Shown here piece by piece: positions 1-10,692 of a stretch of 64,000 nucleotides of DNA. The notes under the pieces are model-generated. The model saw nothing but the letters and a program-made list of their open reading frames with translations. It ran no database searches and was not told where the DNA came from. The DNA lies in NCBI GenBank assembly GCA_028687035.1, contig JAQUAX010000008.1, forward strand, positions 62,001-126,000. Reading direction: 5' to 3'. Every line of letters begins with the position of its first letter. The first letter of the stretch is position 1. The DNA comes from Dechloromonas sp. GTDB taxonomy: Bacteria > Pseudomonadota > Gammaproteobacteria > Burkholderiales > Rhodocyclaceae. The position numbers were made by a program, and so were the translations under genes.

Positions 1-114
1 CTCGGCTTCAAGAGCGCCCGCCTGCCCTGCAAGGACGTGCTGGAAAACTCCGGACTGCCCTGCCAGTATTTCGCACCGCGCCAGCCCGGCGATCCGCCGC
101 GGTCGAAGGCCTGA
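1..114 (+). CDS. C-terminal end of an unknown protein (partial)
   Basis: The window opens inside a reading frame that runs 37 codons to a TGA. The visible tail has three cysteines (residues 10 and 21 of the fragment are clearest) and ends in a Pro/Arg-rich stretch. I cannot assign a family from so little sequence. It is kept because the frame is open from base 1 and is followed by a 76-bp gap and then a same-strand gene, as expected for the end of a real gene. The gap (115-190) shows no clear terminator or promoter. Confidence 0.45.
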   Translation, partial: LGFKSARLPCKDVLENSGLPCQYFAPRQPGDPPRSKA

Positions 115-190
115 GACGCCGTCCCCGGTCGATCGCGAACGAGCGCCGTTTCAGCGCAAGCGGCGCCGCCTCAAGCTACCAGCCTGAACG

Positions 191-1096
191 ATGAAAAATC
201 CCCGCCCCGCTCTCCGCCGACTTTGCCTGGCCTCGTTGCTGATCATCCCCCTGCTCGCCGCCGCGGCGGAACCTGCGCGGCCGGCGCCGAGCGGAGACCT
301 CCCGCCGGGCAGCCAGGCCGCGGCCGGTCGGTCCGGAGCCGCCGGCGACCTGCGTCTCGCGTTGCTGCATTTCGATCCCGTGCCGGGCGACGTCGCGGGA
401 AACCGGGCGCGCATCGAGCAGGCGATCCGGGAAGCGGTCGGCCATGGCGCCGACTGGGTGATCACGCCGGAGCTGGCTGAAACCGGCTACAACTTCGTAT
501 CCCGAATCGGCACCGGCTGGATCGTCCCCTTCCCGGACGCGTGGATGGGCAAACTGGCCGCGATCGCCCGCGACCACCGCGTCGCCCTGTTCATCGGCTT
601 CGCCGAACGCGATGCCGCCACCGGCAAGCTGCACAACAGCGTCGCCGTCATCGACCGCGACGGCAGGCTGCTGGGCACCTACCGCAAGCAGCGCGTGCAC
701 GGCGGCGTCGAGGACTGGTCGGTCGCCGGCAGCGGCGGATCGCCTTTCGTCGTCGATGGGCTGGCCGTCGGCACCCTGATCTGCGCCGATGCCTACGCCG
801 CGGAGCCGGCCGCCCGGTTGGCCGACCAGGGCGCCGAAATCCTGCTGGTCCCGGCCAACTGGCCGTCGATCCGGGGCATGGGGCCGGGCGACGTCTGGGA
901 GCGACGAACGCTGGAAACCGGGCTGCCGCTGATCGCCGTCAATCGCGGCGGCAGCGAGCCCGAACTCGATTTTTCAAATGGCGAAACCGTCGTCTCGCTG
1001 AACGGCGAACGCCTGCACCAGCTGACCGCACCGAAGGGCGGAATTTTCTACATCGACTGGGACCGCCGTCAGGGTTTCCGCGCCGTTCGTCCTTAA
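191..1096 (+). CDS. Carbon-nitrogen hydrolase (nitrilase superfamily), probably exported
   Basis: This 301-residue protein has the nitrilase-superfamily Glu-Lys-Cys triad: Glu in ITPELAETGYNF (about residue 95), Lys in TYRKQRVHGG (about 162), and Cys in GTLICADAYAAEP (about 198). The family hydrolyses amides or nitriles through the Cys nucleophile. Unusually, the N-terminus looks like a signal peptide: a basic start (MKNPRPALRR), a hydrophobic core of about 15 residues and an AAAAEPA-type cleavage region. That is followed by a Pro/Ala-rich linker before the catalytic domain begins near residue 53. Most family members are cytosolic, so a periplasmic location is inferred here. The substrate is unknown. 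It converges on nagZ, with only 24 bp between the stops. Confidence 0.85.
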   Translation: MKNPRPALRRLCLASLLIIPLLAAAAEPARPAPSGDLPPGSQAAAGRSGAAGDLRLALLHFDPVPGDVAGNRARIEQAIREAVGHGADWVITPELAETGYNFVSRIGTGWIVPFPDAWMGKLAAIARDHRVALFIGFAERDAATGKLHNSVAVIDRDGRLLGTYRKQRVHGGVEDWSVAGSGGSPFVVDGLAVGTLICADAYAAEPAARLADQGAEILLVPANWPSIRGMGPGDVWERRTLETGLPLIAVNRGGSEPELDFSNGETVVSLNGERLHQLTAPKGGIFYIDWDRRQGFRAVRP

Positions 1097-1120
1097 CCGG
1101 TACGGCCCCCCGGCGGGAAC

Positions 1121-2134
1121 TCAGCCCGTCAGCCCGCAAACCGTCGCCAGCGCCGCCAGGTAGCGCGGGAGCGCCTGCAGGGTCGCCCAGTCGGGTGCCG
1201 GCGCCGCTTCGAGCAATTGCTGCACGCGCGCGCTGCGCGCCGGATCGATTTCGGGCTGCCAGCCGTCCAGCACCTGACCGACCGCCTCCGGCGCGTTGCA
1301 GACGAGCAGCATGTCGCAGCCGGCGGCGTAGGCGGTGCGCACGCGGGCCAGCATGTCGCCGACGACGCCGGCCCCGGCCATCGACAGGTCGTCGGTGAAA
1401 ACGACCCCATCAAACTTCACGTCGTTTCTCAGATAGTCGATCCATCTATTTGAAAAAACTGCCGTATTGCAGTCGAAACACGAATAGATCACGTGTGCCG
1501 CCATGACCCCGTCGAGAGGCAGTTCGCGGTAGGGACGCAGGTCGTCGGCCATGTCGGCGAGCTGGCGGTCGTCGACCGGCAGTTCGACGTGCGAATCGGG
1601 AATGACGTAGCCGTGCCCCGGGAAATGCTTGCCGCAAGTCCCCATGCCGCCTTCGCGCAGCCCCTCGCCGAGGGCGCCGGCCAGCGCGACGACGGCGGCC
1701 GGATCGCGGTGGAAGGCGCGGTCGCCGATCACCCGCGACGGACCGTAGTCGAGGTCGAGCACCGGCGTGAAGGAATAATCGACGCCGCGCGAGCGCAGCT
1801 CGGCGGCCAGCACGTAGCCGACGTCGCGCGCCGCGGACAGCCCGGCCGCCGCGTCCCGGTCGTACGCCTGGCCGATCGCCCGCATCGGCGGCAGCCGCGT
1901 GAAGCCGTCGCGGAAGCGCTGCACCCGGCCCCCTTCGTGGTCGACGGCGATCAGCAAGGGGCGCAGCGCGTGGATTTCGGCGGTCAGCGCGGTCAACTGC
2001 GCCGGATCGGCATAATTGCGCGAGAACAGGATCACGCCGCCGACCAGCGGGTGCAACAGGCGCTCGCGGTCGAGGTCGGTCAGTGCGGTGCCGGCGATGT
2101 CGATCATCAGCGGTCCGGGCGGCAGGTGGCTCAT
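1121..2134 (-). CDS. nagZ: Beta-N-acetylhexosaminidase NagZ
   Basis: A 337-residue family 3 glycoside hydrolase that removes N-acetylglucosamine from 1,6-anhydromuropeptides during cytoplasmic peptidoglycan recycling. The family signature KHFPGHG lies at residues 169-175, with the Asp/His pair of PDSH just after it. The nucleophile motif TDDLSM sits near 247-252, and [10 protein letters not shown] is at 62-71. Length is normal for the single-domain NagZ of Gram-negatives, and there is no signal peptide. Its start overlaps the acpS stop by 4 bp (2131-2134), so it is the last gene of the acpS/pdxJ/recO/era/rnc run and probably translationally coupled to acpS. Confidence 0.96.
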   Translation of the reverse strand: MSHLPPGPLMIDIAGTALTDLDRERLLHPLVGGVILFSRNYADPAQLTALTAEIHALRPLLIAVDHEGGRVQRFRDGFTRLPPMRAIGQAYDRDAAAGLSAARDVGYVLAAELRSRGVDYSFTPVLDLDYGPSRVIGDRAFHRDPAAVVALAGALGEGLREGGMGTCGKHFPGHGYVIPDSHVELPVDDRQLADMADDLRPYRELPLDGVMAAHVIYSCFDCNTAVFSNRWIDYLRNDVKFDGVVFTDDLSMAGAGVVGDMLARVRTAYAAGCDMLLVCNAPEAVGQVLDGWQPEIDPARSARVQQLLEAAPAPDWATLQALPRYLAALATVCGLTG

Positions 2135-2508
2135 GCTTTTTCCAGTATCACGTAGGCGACGGCGTACTCGGCCTCGTCGCTGATCGACAGATGCGCGGTC
2201 AACTGCCGGTTTTCGGCCATTTCCGCGAGTTCACCGCAAAGTTCGAACACCGGCTTGCCGAGTTCGTCGTGGCCGACGGCGATCGCCGGCAGCAGCACCG
2301 GCGGCCGCACGCCCGTGCCCCAGGCCTTGGCGAAGGCTTCCTTGGCGGCAAAGCGCTTGGCGAGGAAGCGCCCCTTGTCGGCGGCATGCCCGAAATCGGC
2401 CCGTTCGGACGGCGCCAGCAGCCTGTCCAGCGCCCGCTCGCCGTGCCTCTCCCACATCGCCCTCAGCCGGGCGACGGCGACGATGTCGGTGCCGATGCCG
2501 ACGATCAT
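2131..2508 (-). CDS. acpS: Holo-[acyl-carrier-protein] synthase AcpS
   Basis: A 125-residue enzyme that transfers 4'-phosphopantetheine from CoA to the serine of ACP, switching on the carrier protein encoded by acpP in this same window. Visible hallmarks are the N-terminal GIGTDIV with Mg-binding Asp8 and the [11 protein letters not shown] helix with Glu57. Length matches the AcpS class. Its start overlaps the pdxJ stop by 4 bp and its stop overlaps the nagZ start by 4 bp. The pdxJ-acpS pairing is widely conserved in proteobacteria. Confidence 0.97.
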   Translation of the reverse strand: MIVGIGTDIVAVARLRAMWERHGERALDRLLAPSERADFGHAADKGRFLAKRFAAKEAFAKAWGTGVRPPVLLPAIAVGHDELGKPVFELCGELAEMAENRQLTAHLSISDEAEYAVAYVILEKA

Positions 2509-3266
2509 TCGGTTTCCGGGCGCTCGGCGGCGGCGACCATCAGCGCCTTCATTTCGCGCACTGCCTCGCGCAGGCCGGTGAATACGGCGCGGCTGACGAT
2601 CGCGTGGCCGATGTGCAGTTCGCGGATACCGGCCAGCCGGGCGACCGGCTGCACGTTGTAGTAGTTCAGCGCGTGGCCGGCGTTGAAGCGCATGCCGAGC
2701 TGGCGGATCGCCCGGCCGGCGACGCGGATCTTGTCGAGTTCGGCGAGCACCGCCGGCGCCTCGGCGTCGCGCCCCTGGTCGTGGAAGGCATGCGCGTAGG
2801 GACCGGTATGGATTTCGCAGACGCGGGCGCCGATCCGCGCCGCCGCCTCGATCTGCGGCAGTTCGGCGTCGATGAACACGCTGGTCGTGATGCCGGCGTC
2901 GGCCAGCCGGGCGATGACGCCCTTCAGCCGGGCTTCCTGGCCGACGATGTCGAGGCCGCCCTCGGTCGTCACCTCGTGGCGGCCTTCCGGCACCAGCATC
3001 GCCATTTCGGGCTTCAGGCCGCAGGCGATGCCGACCATCTCGTCGGTCGCCGCCATCTCGAGGTTCAGCTTGATCTGCGTCGTTTCCTTGAGCCGGCGGA
3101 CGTCGGCGTCCTGGATGTGGCGGCGGTCCTCGCGCAGATGCACGGTGATGCCGTCGGCGCCGGCCAGGTGCGCCTCGACGGCGGCCCAGACGGGATCGGG
3201 TTCGTAGGTGCGCCGCGCCTGACGGATGGTGGCCACGTGGTCGATATTGACGCCGAGTTCGATCAT
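2505..3266 (-). CDS. pdxJ: Pyridoxine 5'-phosphate synthase PdxJ
   Basis: A 253-residue TIM-barrel enzyme that condenses 3-amino-2-oxopropyl phosphate with deoxyxylulose 5-phosphate to form pyridoxine phosphate, the last ring-closing step of DXP-dependent vitamin B6 synthesis. Recognised by the N-terminus [16 protein letters not shown], the [11 protein letters not shown] loop near 43-53, and NAGHALNY and IGHAIVSRA late in the chain. The frame stays open far upstream, but the ATG at 3266 is chosen because it gives the family N-terminus and overlaps the recO stop in an ATGA arrangement. Confidence 0.97.
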   Translation of the reverse strand: MIELGVNIDHVATIRQARRTYEPDPVWAAVEAHLAGADGITVHLREDRRHIQDADVRRLKETTQIKLNLEMAATDEMVGIACGLKPEMAMLVPEGRHEVTTEGGLDIVGQEARLKGVIARLADAGITTSVFIDAELPQIEAAARIGARVCEIHTGPYAHAFHDQGRDAEAPAVLAELDKIRVAGRAIRQLGMRFNAGHALNYYNVQPVARLAGIRELHIGHAIVSRAVFTGLREAVREMKALMVAAAERPETE

Positions 3267-3994
3267 AGCTCCTGCAACTCCTTGAAAATCTTGCGGGTTT
3301 CGAGTTCCTGGCCGGCCAGGTAATAGGCCAGCAGCGTGCGCATCAGCGCCTTGGCTTCGACCCGCGAGCGCGGGTCGGAAAAATCCTCGGCCTCGAGGTC
3401 GAGCAGCGTCCGGCCACTGACCACCTGCGGTGCGGCAGCTTCGTGTTCCAGGCGGACCGGCCCCTGCTCCATCCGGTAGGCGTAGAAGGCGTCCGCGTCG
3501 ATCGGCCGGCCGGCGCTGTCGTGGGCCAGCATCAGGCCGTAGCCGAGTTCCTGCAGCAGGGCCTTCTCGAAGCTGCGCAGGTCGGCCTCGAGGACCTTGC
3601 CGCCGGGCGCGGCGGCCAGCCGCTGCAGCATGCCGGCGTAGCAGGCGAACAGGTGTTCGTGCGCATCCTCGCGCGGCAGCAGGTGCATCAGCAATTCGTT
3701 GAGGTAGTAGCCGCAGAACAGCGCTTCGCCGGCGAGCAGCGGCTGGCCGCCGACCCACTCGGCCTTCATCAGCGTCAGCACTTCGCCCTTGCCGGCCCAG
3801 CCGATCTCGAGCGGCTGGAAGGCGAGCAGCAGCCCGCGGATGGCGGCGCGCGGCCGGCGTGCGCCGCGGGCCAGCAGCGCCATGCGCCCGAAATCGCGGG
3901 TGAAGACCTCGACGATCAGGCTGGTTTCGCGGAAGGGATAGCTGTGCAGCACGAAGGCCGGCTGACCGTCCACCTTGTTGCGCTGCTGCCCCAT
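3263..3994 (-). CDS. recO: DNA repair protein RecO
   Basis: A 243-residue RecO, the recombination mediator that acts with RecR to load RecA onto SSB-coated gaps. The N-terminal OB-fold is recognisable from the [18 protein letters not shown] opening and [14 protein letters not shown] near 45-58. The C-terminal part is helical and ends in a Glu/Leu-rich segment. It sits in the classic era-recO-pdxJ order. Six bp separate it from the era stop, and it overlaps pdxJ by 4 bp. Confidence 0.94.
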   Translation of the reverse strand: MGQQRNKVDGQPAFVLHSYPFRETSLIVEVFTRDFGRMALLARGARRPRAAIRGLLLAFQPLEIGWAGKGEVLTLMKAEWVGGQPLLAGEALFCGYYLNELLMHLLPREDAHEHLFACYAGMLQRLAAAPGGKVLEADLRSFEKALLQELGYGLMLAHDSAGRPIDADAFYAYRMEQGPVRLEHEAAAPQVVSGRTLLDLEAEDFSDPRSRVEAKALMRTLLAYYLAGQELETRKIFKELQEL

Positions 3995-4000
3995 GCCGGC

Positions 4001-4885
4001 TTACTCGTAGCCGAGGCTCTTCAGCAGGCGCTCGTCGTCGTTCCAGCCCGACTTCACCTTGACCCAGACTTCGAGATAGACCTTGCCGTCGAACAGCCGC
4101 TCCATGTCCTGGCGCGCTTCGCTGGCGATGCGCTTCAGCGATTCGCCGCCCTTGCCGATGACGATCGCCTTGTGGCTGTCGCGGTCGACGACGATGGCGG
4201 CAAAAATCCGGCGCAGGTTGCCTTCGGTCTCGAATCTCTCGATCTCGACCGCGGTCGCGTACGGCAGCTCGTCGCCGAGCAGCCGGAAGACCTTCTCGCG
4301 GATGTATTCGGCGGCCAGGAAGCGTTCCGACTTGTCGGTCAGGTCGTCCTCCGGGAACATCAGGCCTTCGTTCGGCAGGTGCTTGCGCGCCTCGGCGAGC
4401 AGGTCGCCGGTCTGCCGGCCCTTGGCGGCGCTGACCGGGACGACCGCGGCGTATTCGTGATCGGCCGACACCTCGGCGAGGAAAGGCAGCAGCGCCTCGC
4501 GGTTCTTCAGCTGGTCGGTCTTGTTGATCACCAGGATCACCGGCCGGTCCTTCGGCAGCAGGCGGACGACCGCCTTGTCCTTGGCGTCGTAGCGGCCGGC
4601 CTCGATGACGAACAGCACCAGGTCGACGTCGTTCAGCGTCTGCGTGACGCCGCGGTTCATCGCGCGGTTCAGCGCATTCGAGAACTTGGTCTGGAAGCCC
4701 GGCGTATCGACGAACACGTACTGCGCATCGGCATCGGTACGGATGCCGGTGATCCGGTGCCGGGTCGTCTGCGCCTTGCGCGACACGATGCTGATCTTCT
4801 CGCCGACCAGGTGGTTGAGCAGCGTCGACTTGCCGACGTTGGGGCGGCCGACGATGGCGATGTAACCGGAGCGGATCTTGGTCAT
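4001..4885 (-). CDS. era: GTPase Era
   Basis: A 294-residue GTPase that binds 16S rRNA and helps mature the 30S subunit. The G1 loop GRPNVGKST is at residues 13-21. The G3 DTPG motif and an NKTD G4 motif follow, and a C-terminal KH domain is marked by [13 protein letters not shown]. The frame is open well upstream, but the ATG at 4885 gives the family N-terminus [13 protein letters not shown] and overlaps the rnc stop by 4 bp. RNase III and Era are adjacent in most proteobacteria and both act on rRNA maturation. Confidence 0.97.
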   Translation of the reverse strand: MTKIRSGYIAIVGRPNVGKSTLLNHLVGEKISIVSRKAQTTRHRITGIRTDADAQYVFVDTPGFQTKFSNALNRAMNRGVTQTLNDVDLVLFVIEAGRYDAKDKAVVRLLPKDRPVILVINKTDQLKNREALLPFLAEVSADHEYAAVVPVSAAKGRQTGDLLAEARKHLPNEGLMFPEDDLTDKSERFLAAEYIREKVFRLLGDELPYATAVEIERFETEGNLRRIFAAIVVDRDSHKAIVIGKGGESLKRIASEARQDMERLFDGKVYLEVWVKVKSGWNDDERLLKSLGYE

Positions 4886-5550
4886 GCGTTCAATTCCTTC
4901 AGTGCCTGCTCGGCGGCAGCCTGCTCGGCGATGCGCCGGCTGGTGCCGGCGCCGACGGTGCGCAGGGACGGGTTGTCGATCAGGCAGGCGACGGTGAAGC
5001 GCTGCTCGTGGGCGGCGCCGCTGGCCTCGACCAGTTCGTAGCGCGGCAGCGGCTTCTTGCGGCCCTGCAGCCATTCCTGCAGACGGGTCTTGGCGTCCTT
5101 CTGGAAATTTCCGGGCTTCAGCGCGTCGAGCAGCGGCGCGTAAAGTTTCAGGATCACCGCCTGCACCGCGGCAAAGCCGGCATCGAGGTGAATCGCACCG
5201 AGCACGGCTTCCAGCGCGTCGGCCAGGATCGACGGGCGGGTGGCCCCGCCGCTCCTCAGCTCGCCTTCGCCGAGCCGCAGATGCTGGCCGATTTCCAGTT
5301 GCTGGGCCAGGCCGTGCAGCGTGTCCTGGCGGACCAGGTTGGCACGCAGCCGCGACAGGTCGCCTTCCGGCAGGTTCGGGAAACGCTGGTACAGCGCCTC
5401 GGCGATCACGAAATCGAGGACGCCGTCGCCGAGGAATTCAAGTCGTTCGTTGTTGGGAACGCCGAAGCTGCGGTGCGTCAGCGCGGTGCGCAGCAGCTGC
5501 GGATCGGAAAAGCGGTGGCCGAGTTTTTGGGCGACGGACGGGGTGGTCAT
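4882..5550 (-). CDS. rnc: Ribonuclease III
   Basis: A 222-residue double-strand-specific endoribonuclease that processes rRNA precursors and some mRNAs. The RNase III signature [14 protein letters not shown] lies near residues 33-46, and a second acidic cluster ([13 protein letters not shown]) falls near 108-120. A double-stranded-RNA-binding domain makes up about the last 70 residues. Length is normal. It is coupled to era by a 4-bp overlap and follows the DUF4845 gene after 3 bp. Confidence 0.97.
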   Translation of the reverse strand: MTTPSVAQKLGHRFSDPQLLRTALTHRSFGVPNNERLEFLGDGVLDFVIAEALYQRFPNLPEGDLSRLRANLVRQDTLHGLAQQLEIGQHLRLGEGELRSGGATRPSILADALEAVLGAIHLDAGFAAVQAVILKLYAPLLDALKPGNFQKDAKTRLQEWLQGRKKPLPRYELVEASGAAHEQRFTVACLIDNPSLRTVGAGTSRRIAEQAAAEQALKELNA

Positions 5551-5553
5551 GCC

Positions 5554-5913
5554 TTACTTCTTGGTCGACCCCTGGTAGTCGATCACGAGGCTCACGTTGG
5601 CGAACAGCGGGATACGCTTTTCGTACGCGAACTCGACGACGATCTTGCCGTTTTCCTTCGAAATTTCCAGCTGATTCGACGAGAACTCGAGCATGTCGAT
5701 CTCGGCGAACCGGTCGAAGGCCTTGCGCACGTCGGCGACGGTCGCCTCGGGACCGACCTGGGCGACGGCCGCCTTGGTGTCCTTCTGGATCTTGTAGTAC
5801 TCGAGGTAGGTCGGCACGACCTTCATGCCGAACACCGCGACGACGACCAGGAAGACGCCCCAGACCAGCAGGCCGCTGAGGGTAAGACCGCGCTGATGTT
5901 TGATCACTGCCAT
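5554..5913 (-). CDS. DUF4845 small membrane-anchored protein
   Basis: A 119-residue protein with an N-terminal transmembrane or pilin-like segment: a basic start MAVIKHQRGLTLSG, then a hydrophobic run of about 20 residues to VVPTYLEYYKIQKD. A soluble, mostly periplasmic domain follows. The GLTL near the N-terminus resembles a type IV pilin processing site but lacks the usual Glu at +5, so I do not call it a pilin. The gene lies between lepB and rnc, the standard place for DUF4845 proteins in Beta- and Gammaproteobacteria. Function is unknown; the position next to signal peptidase suggests an envelope role. Confidence 0.82.
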   Translation of the reverse strand: MAVIKHQRGLTLSGLLVWGVFLVVVAVFGMKVVPTYLEYYKIQKDTKAAVAQVGPEATVADVRKAFDRFAEIDMLEFSSNQLEISKENGKIVVEFAYEKRIPLFANVSLVIDYQGSTKK

Positions 5914-5919
5914 CTCTCC

Positions 5920-6708
5920 TTACCTGAACGAGCCGATCCTGCCCAGGTCGCTGAAATTCAACCAGATGAAGAACGCCTTGCCGACGATGTTCTCTTCGGG
6001 GACAAAGCCCCAGGCGCGGCTGTCGCGGCTGTTGTCGCGGTTGTCGCCCATCATGAAGTAATGGCCGGCCGGCACCTTGCAGATCACGCCAGCGGCATTG
6101 TAAGTGCAATTTTCGCGATGCGGGAAGCGGGCCGCGTCCGGAATGAAGGACGGCGCATCGGTGTCGTTGAGCAGCTTGTGCTCGACGCCGCCGAGTTTCT
6201 CGACATACTGCTCGGAGTAGTACAGGCGCTCCGGGTGCAGGTAGTCGCCCGCCTTGCCGATTTCGACCGGCTGGCCGTTGATGGTCAGGCGCTTGTTCTG
6301 GTAGGCGACGGTATCGCCGGGCAGGCCGACGACGCGCTTGATGTAGTCGAGCGACGGATCTTCCGGGTAGCGGAAGACCATCACGTCGCCGCGCTGCGGA
6401 TCGTTGATCGGGATGATCTTCTTGTTGATCACCGGCAGGCGGATGCCGTACGTGAACTTGTTGACCAGGATGAAGTCGCCGACCAGCAGCGTCGGGATCA
6501 TCGAACCGGACGGGATCTTGAAGGGTTCGAACAGGAACGAACGCAGCACGAAGACGATCAGGATGACCGGGAAGAAGCCGGCGCCCCACTCGACCCAGAT
6601 CGGTTCCTTGGCGCCGGGGGCGCGCAATTTGCGGAATTTCAGCACGTCGACCGCGTAAAGCACGCCGGTGACGACGAGCAGCAGGAACAGGATCAGCGCA
6701 AAGTTCAT
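5920..6708 (-). CDS. lepB: Signal peptidase I
   Basis: A 262-residue inner-membrane serine peptidase that removes signal peptides from exported preproteins. Two N-terminal membrane segments (about 1-20 and 40-60) precede the catalytic Ser in IPSGSMIPTL, and the catalytic Lys lies in YIKRVVGLPGD. The GDNRDNSRDSR box is near the C-terminus. These give the Ser-Lys dyad of the S26 family. It sits 11 bp after lepA, the usual lepA-lepB pair. Confidence 0.97.
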   Translation of the reverse strand: MNFALILFLLLVVTGVLYAVDVLKFRKLRAPGAKEPIWVEWGAGFFPVILIVFVLRSFLFEPFKIPSGSMIPTLLVGDFILVNKFTYGIRLPVINKKIIPINDPQRGDVMVFRYPEDPSLDYIKRVVGLPGDTVAYQNKRLTINGQPVEIGKAGDYLHPERLYYSEQYVEKLGGVEHKLLNDTDAPSFIPDAARFPHRENCTYNAAGVICKVPAGHYFMMGDNRDNSRDSRAWGFVPEENIVGKAFFIWLNFSDLGRIGSFR

Positions 6709-6719
6709 CGTGGTTATTC

Positions 6720-8510
<1,791 letters not shown>

Positions 8511-8525
8511 GCTGCGAGTGCCAGT

Positions 8526-8552
8526 AAAAAAGGGCGCTGAACAGGCGCCCTT
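8526..8552 (-). terminator. Rho-independent terminator or attenuator between glutaredoxin-like gene and lepA
   Basis: On the minus strand an 8-bp GC-rich stem (arms 8545-8552 and 8530-8537, core GGGCGC) closes a 7-nt loop and is followed by a run of six T (8526-8531). This is textbook intrinsic-terminator form for the rpoE-rseC-degP transcript. Its position just upstream of lepA also makes an attenuator possible. Confidence 0.8.
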
Positions 8553-8575
8553 CCAGGTTCGAAAGACTTTGGATT

Positions 8576-8821
8576 CTAACGGATTCCCGCCAAATATTCA
8601 CGGACTTTGGGGGCATCCAAGAAGTAATGGCAAAGCTCGGTTTCACCGTGCAGCAGCACCGGTACCAGTTCGTCGTACTTCGCTTCGAGCACCGGATCGG
8701 CATCGACGTCGAGGACCCGTACCGCGGCGCCGAATTCCTCGGCCAGCGGCGCCAGCGCCGCCTCCATGTCATGGCACAGGTGGCAGTAGCTGCGGCTGAG
8801 CAGCGTCAGTTCAGTTGCCAC
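8576..8821 (-). CDS. Glutaredoxin-like small thioredoxin-fold protein (DUF836 type)
   Basis: An 81-residue thioredoxin-fold protein with a redox-type CHLC motif (SYCHLCHDM, residues 12-20) near the N-terminus. [11 protein letters not shown] around 53-63 supplies the cis-Pro expected of glutaredoxin-like proteins. It starts with GTG, and its first 11 bp overlap the end of degP, so its translation is probably coupled to the protease gene. Short glutaredoxin-like proteins of this family are common near lepA or degP in Betaproteobacteria. Substrate unknown. A terminator lies just after it. Confidence 0.8.
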   Translation of the reverse strand: MATELTLLSRSYCHLCHDMEAALAPLAEEFGAAVRVLDVDADPVLEAKYDELVPVLLHGETELCHYFLDAPKVREYLAGIR

Positions 8822-10232
8822 CGTTCAGCCCTTTCAGGGTCACGAAGGTCTGCATGTCGCCGCGCCGGATCAGCAGCGTCACGTTGCTCCCCTTGTCGAA
8901 CTGGGCGAGCAGCTTGTTGAACTGGTCGACGGTCCTGACCTCGGTGGTGGCCCCCTTGGCGATCACCGCGATGACGATGTCGCCCTGGCGCAGGTCGGCG
9001 CGGGCGCCGGAACCGCGCACCTCGTCGATCAGCAGGCCCGAATTCATCTTCAGTTCCCGCTTCTGCTCCGGCGTCAGTTCGCTGACGACCAGGCCCAGGC
9101 GGTTGGCGGCCTGCTCGGTCGGCCGGGCGCCGCGCTGCGGCAGGCGCGCCTGCTTTTCCTCGGCCATCTCACCGATGGTCACCGGGACGTCGCGCAGCGC
9201 GCCCTTGCGCCAGACCTGCAGCGTCGAGCGGGTGCCCGGCCGGGTCGCGCCGACCAGGCGCGGCAGGTCAGCGGAGGCATTGATCGCCTTGCCGTCGAAC
9301 TTCAGGATCACGTCGCCCGCTTCGAGGCCCGCCTTTTCCGCCGGCCCGCCCTTTTCGACCGAATTGACGACGGCGCCCATCGCCCGGGACAGGCCCAGCG
9401 ACTCGGCCAGTTCCTTGCTGACTTCCTGGATCACGACGCCGAGCCGGCCGCGGCTGACCTTGCCGGTCGAGCGCAATTGCTGCTGGATCTCCATCGCGAC
9501 GTCGATCGGAATCGCGAACGACACGCCCATGTAGCCGCCGCTGCGGCTGTAGATCTGCGAGTTGATGCCGACCACCTCGCCGCGCAGGTTGAACAGCGGT
9601 CCGCCCGAGTTGCCCGGGTTGATCGCGACATCGGTCTGGATGAACGGAACGTAGTTCTCCTGCGGCAGCGAGCGCCCCTTGGCCGACACGATGCCGGCGG
9701 TCACCGAATTGTCGAAGCCGAACGGCGAACCGATGGCGACCACCCATTCACCCGGTTTCAACTGGGCCGGGTCGCCGAGGCGGACGGCCGGCAGTCCGGC
9801 CGCGTCGATCTTGATCAGCGCGACGTCGGTCCGCTTGTCGGCGCCGACGATCCGCGCCTTGAACTCGCGCTTGTCGGTCAGGCGCACGGTGACTTCGTCG
9901 GCACCGTCGACGACGTGGGCATTGGTCAGGATGTAACCGTCGCCGCTGATGATGAAGCCCGAACCCAGCGACTTGTTCTCGAACTCGCGCGGCATGCCCT
10001 GGCCGGGCAGGCGTGGAATGAAGCGCTTGAAGAACTCGAAGGCCGGGTCGTTCTCGTCGAACGGGAAAGGCATCGCCTGCCCCTGGCCGCGGACGACCTG
10101 GGTCGTGCTGATATTGACGACGGCCGGCCCCTGCCGCTCGGCCAGTTCGGAAAAATCGGGCAGACCGCGCGTCTGGGCGACGGCCAGGGTGTTCAGCAGG
10201 CAGAAAGCGACGAAAGCCACGAAGCGTTTCAT
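8811..10232 (-). CDS. degP: Periplasmic Do-family serine endoprotease (DegP/MucD-like)
   Basis: A 473-residue HtrA-family protease that degrades misfolded envelope proteins. A signal peptide (MKRFVAFVAFCLLNTLAVAQ) is followed by a trypsin-like domain. Its catalytic triad is His in TNAHVVDGAD, Asp in RTDVALIKID and Ser in GNSGGPLFN. Two PDZ domains follow (about 255-350 and 370-473). The ATG at 10232 is chosen because it gives the signal peptide; the frame is open further upstream without one. It is the third gene after rpoE and rseC, which fits its role as an envelope-stress effector. Confidence 0.95.
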   Translation of the reverse strand: MKRFVAFVAFCLLNTLAVAQTRGLPDFSELAERQGPAVVNISTTQVVRGQGQAMPFPFDENDPAFEFFKRFIPRLPGQGMPREFENKSLGSGFIISGDGYILTNAHVVDGADEVTVRLTDKREFKARIVGADKRTDVALIKIDAAGLPAVRLGDPAQLKPGEWVVAIGSPFGFDNSVTAGIVSAKGRSLPQENYVPFIQTDVAINPGNSGGPLFNLRGEVVGINSQIYSRSGGYMGVSFAIPIDVAMEIQQQLRSTGKVSRGRLGVVIQEVSKELAESLGLSRAMGAVVNSVEKGGPAEKAGLEAGDVILKFDGKAINASADLPRLVGATRPGTRSTLQVWRKGALRDVPVTIGEMAEEKQARLPQRGARPTEQAANRLGLVVSELTPEQKRELKMNSGLLIDEVRGSGARADLRQGDIVIAVIAKGATTEVRTVDQFNKLLAQFDKGSNVTLLIRRGDMQTFVTLKGLNGGN

Positions 10233-10254
10233 GGGCAGCTTACCTCCGTTGAAA

Positions 10255-10689
10255 CTAGGAACGCGAAACGATATGGGGACGCTGGCCGGGATTTCCAGCC
10301 GACCGCGACGCCCGCTGTCTGACATAGATGAAGGCCGGGACCAGCCCGGCCAGGGCGCCGAGCATGGCGCCAGCGTCGCCGCCGAGCGCCATGCCGGCCA
10401 TCGCACCGGCGATCGCCGCGGTCAACGGCAATCCGTAGGCCAGATTCGCCGACTGCCGGATGCTGCCGTCGGCGATCGCGATCGTGACCCGGTCGCCGAC
10501 GGCGGCCCCGAAGGCGTTGTCGACGCGATAGGTCTTCGGACCGCTGCAGAACATCTGGGTCAGCTGCTGGCCGCCGCAGCCGCCTTCCTCGTGGCAGCGG
10601 CCGCAGCCGCCCTGCTCGACCTCGACCAGGGCTTCGCCGCCGTCGAGGGTGCGGACCACGGCGCGCACGGTGTTGTGTTCGTGTCTCAT
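10255..10689 (-). CDS. rseC: SoxR-reducing system / sigma-E regulator RseC family protein
   Basis: A 144-residue inner-membrane protein. The N-terminal cytosolic part carries a cysteine cluster (GGCGRCHEEGGCGG, residues 27-40, plus a Cys in MFCSGPK). Two hydrophobic helices follow (about 85-103 and 107-127), with a basic tail. This is the RseC/RsxC-associated architecture, implicated in sigma-E modulation and in electron transfer to SoxR. It follows rpoE after 3 bp, in the position that rseA and rseB would normally separate. Confidence 0.88.
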   Translation of the reverse strand: MRHEHNTVRAVVRTLDGGEALVEVEQGGCGRCHEEGGCGGQQLTQMFCSGPKTYRVDNAFGAAVGDRVTIAIADGSIRQSANLAYGLPLTAAIAGAMAGMALGGDAGAMLGALAGLVPAFIYVRQRASRSAGNPGQRPHIVSRS

Positions 10690-10692
10690 CGC

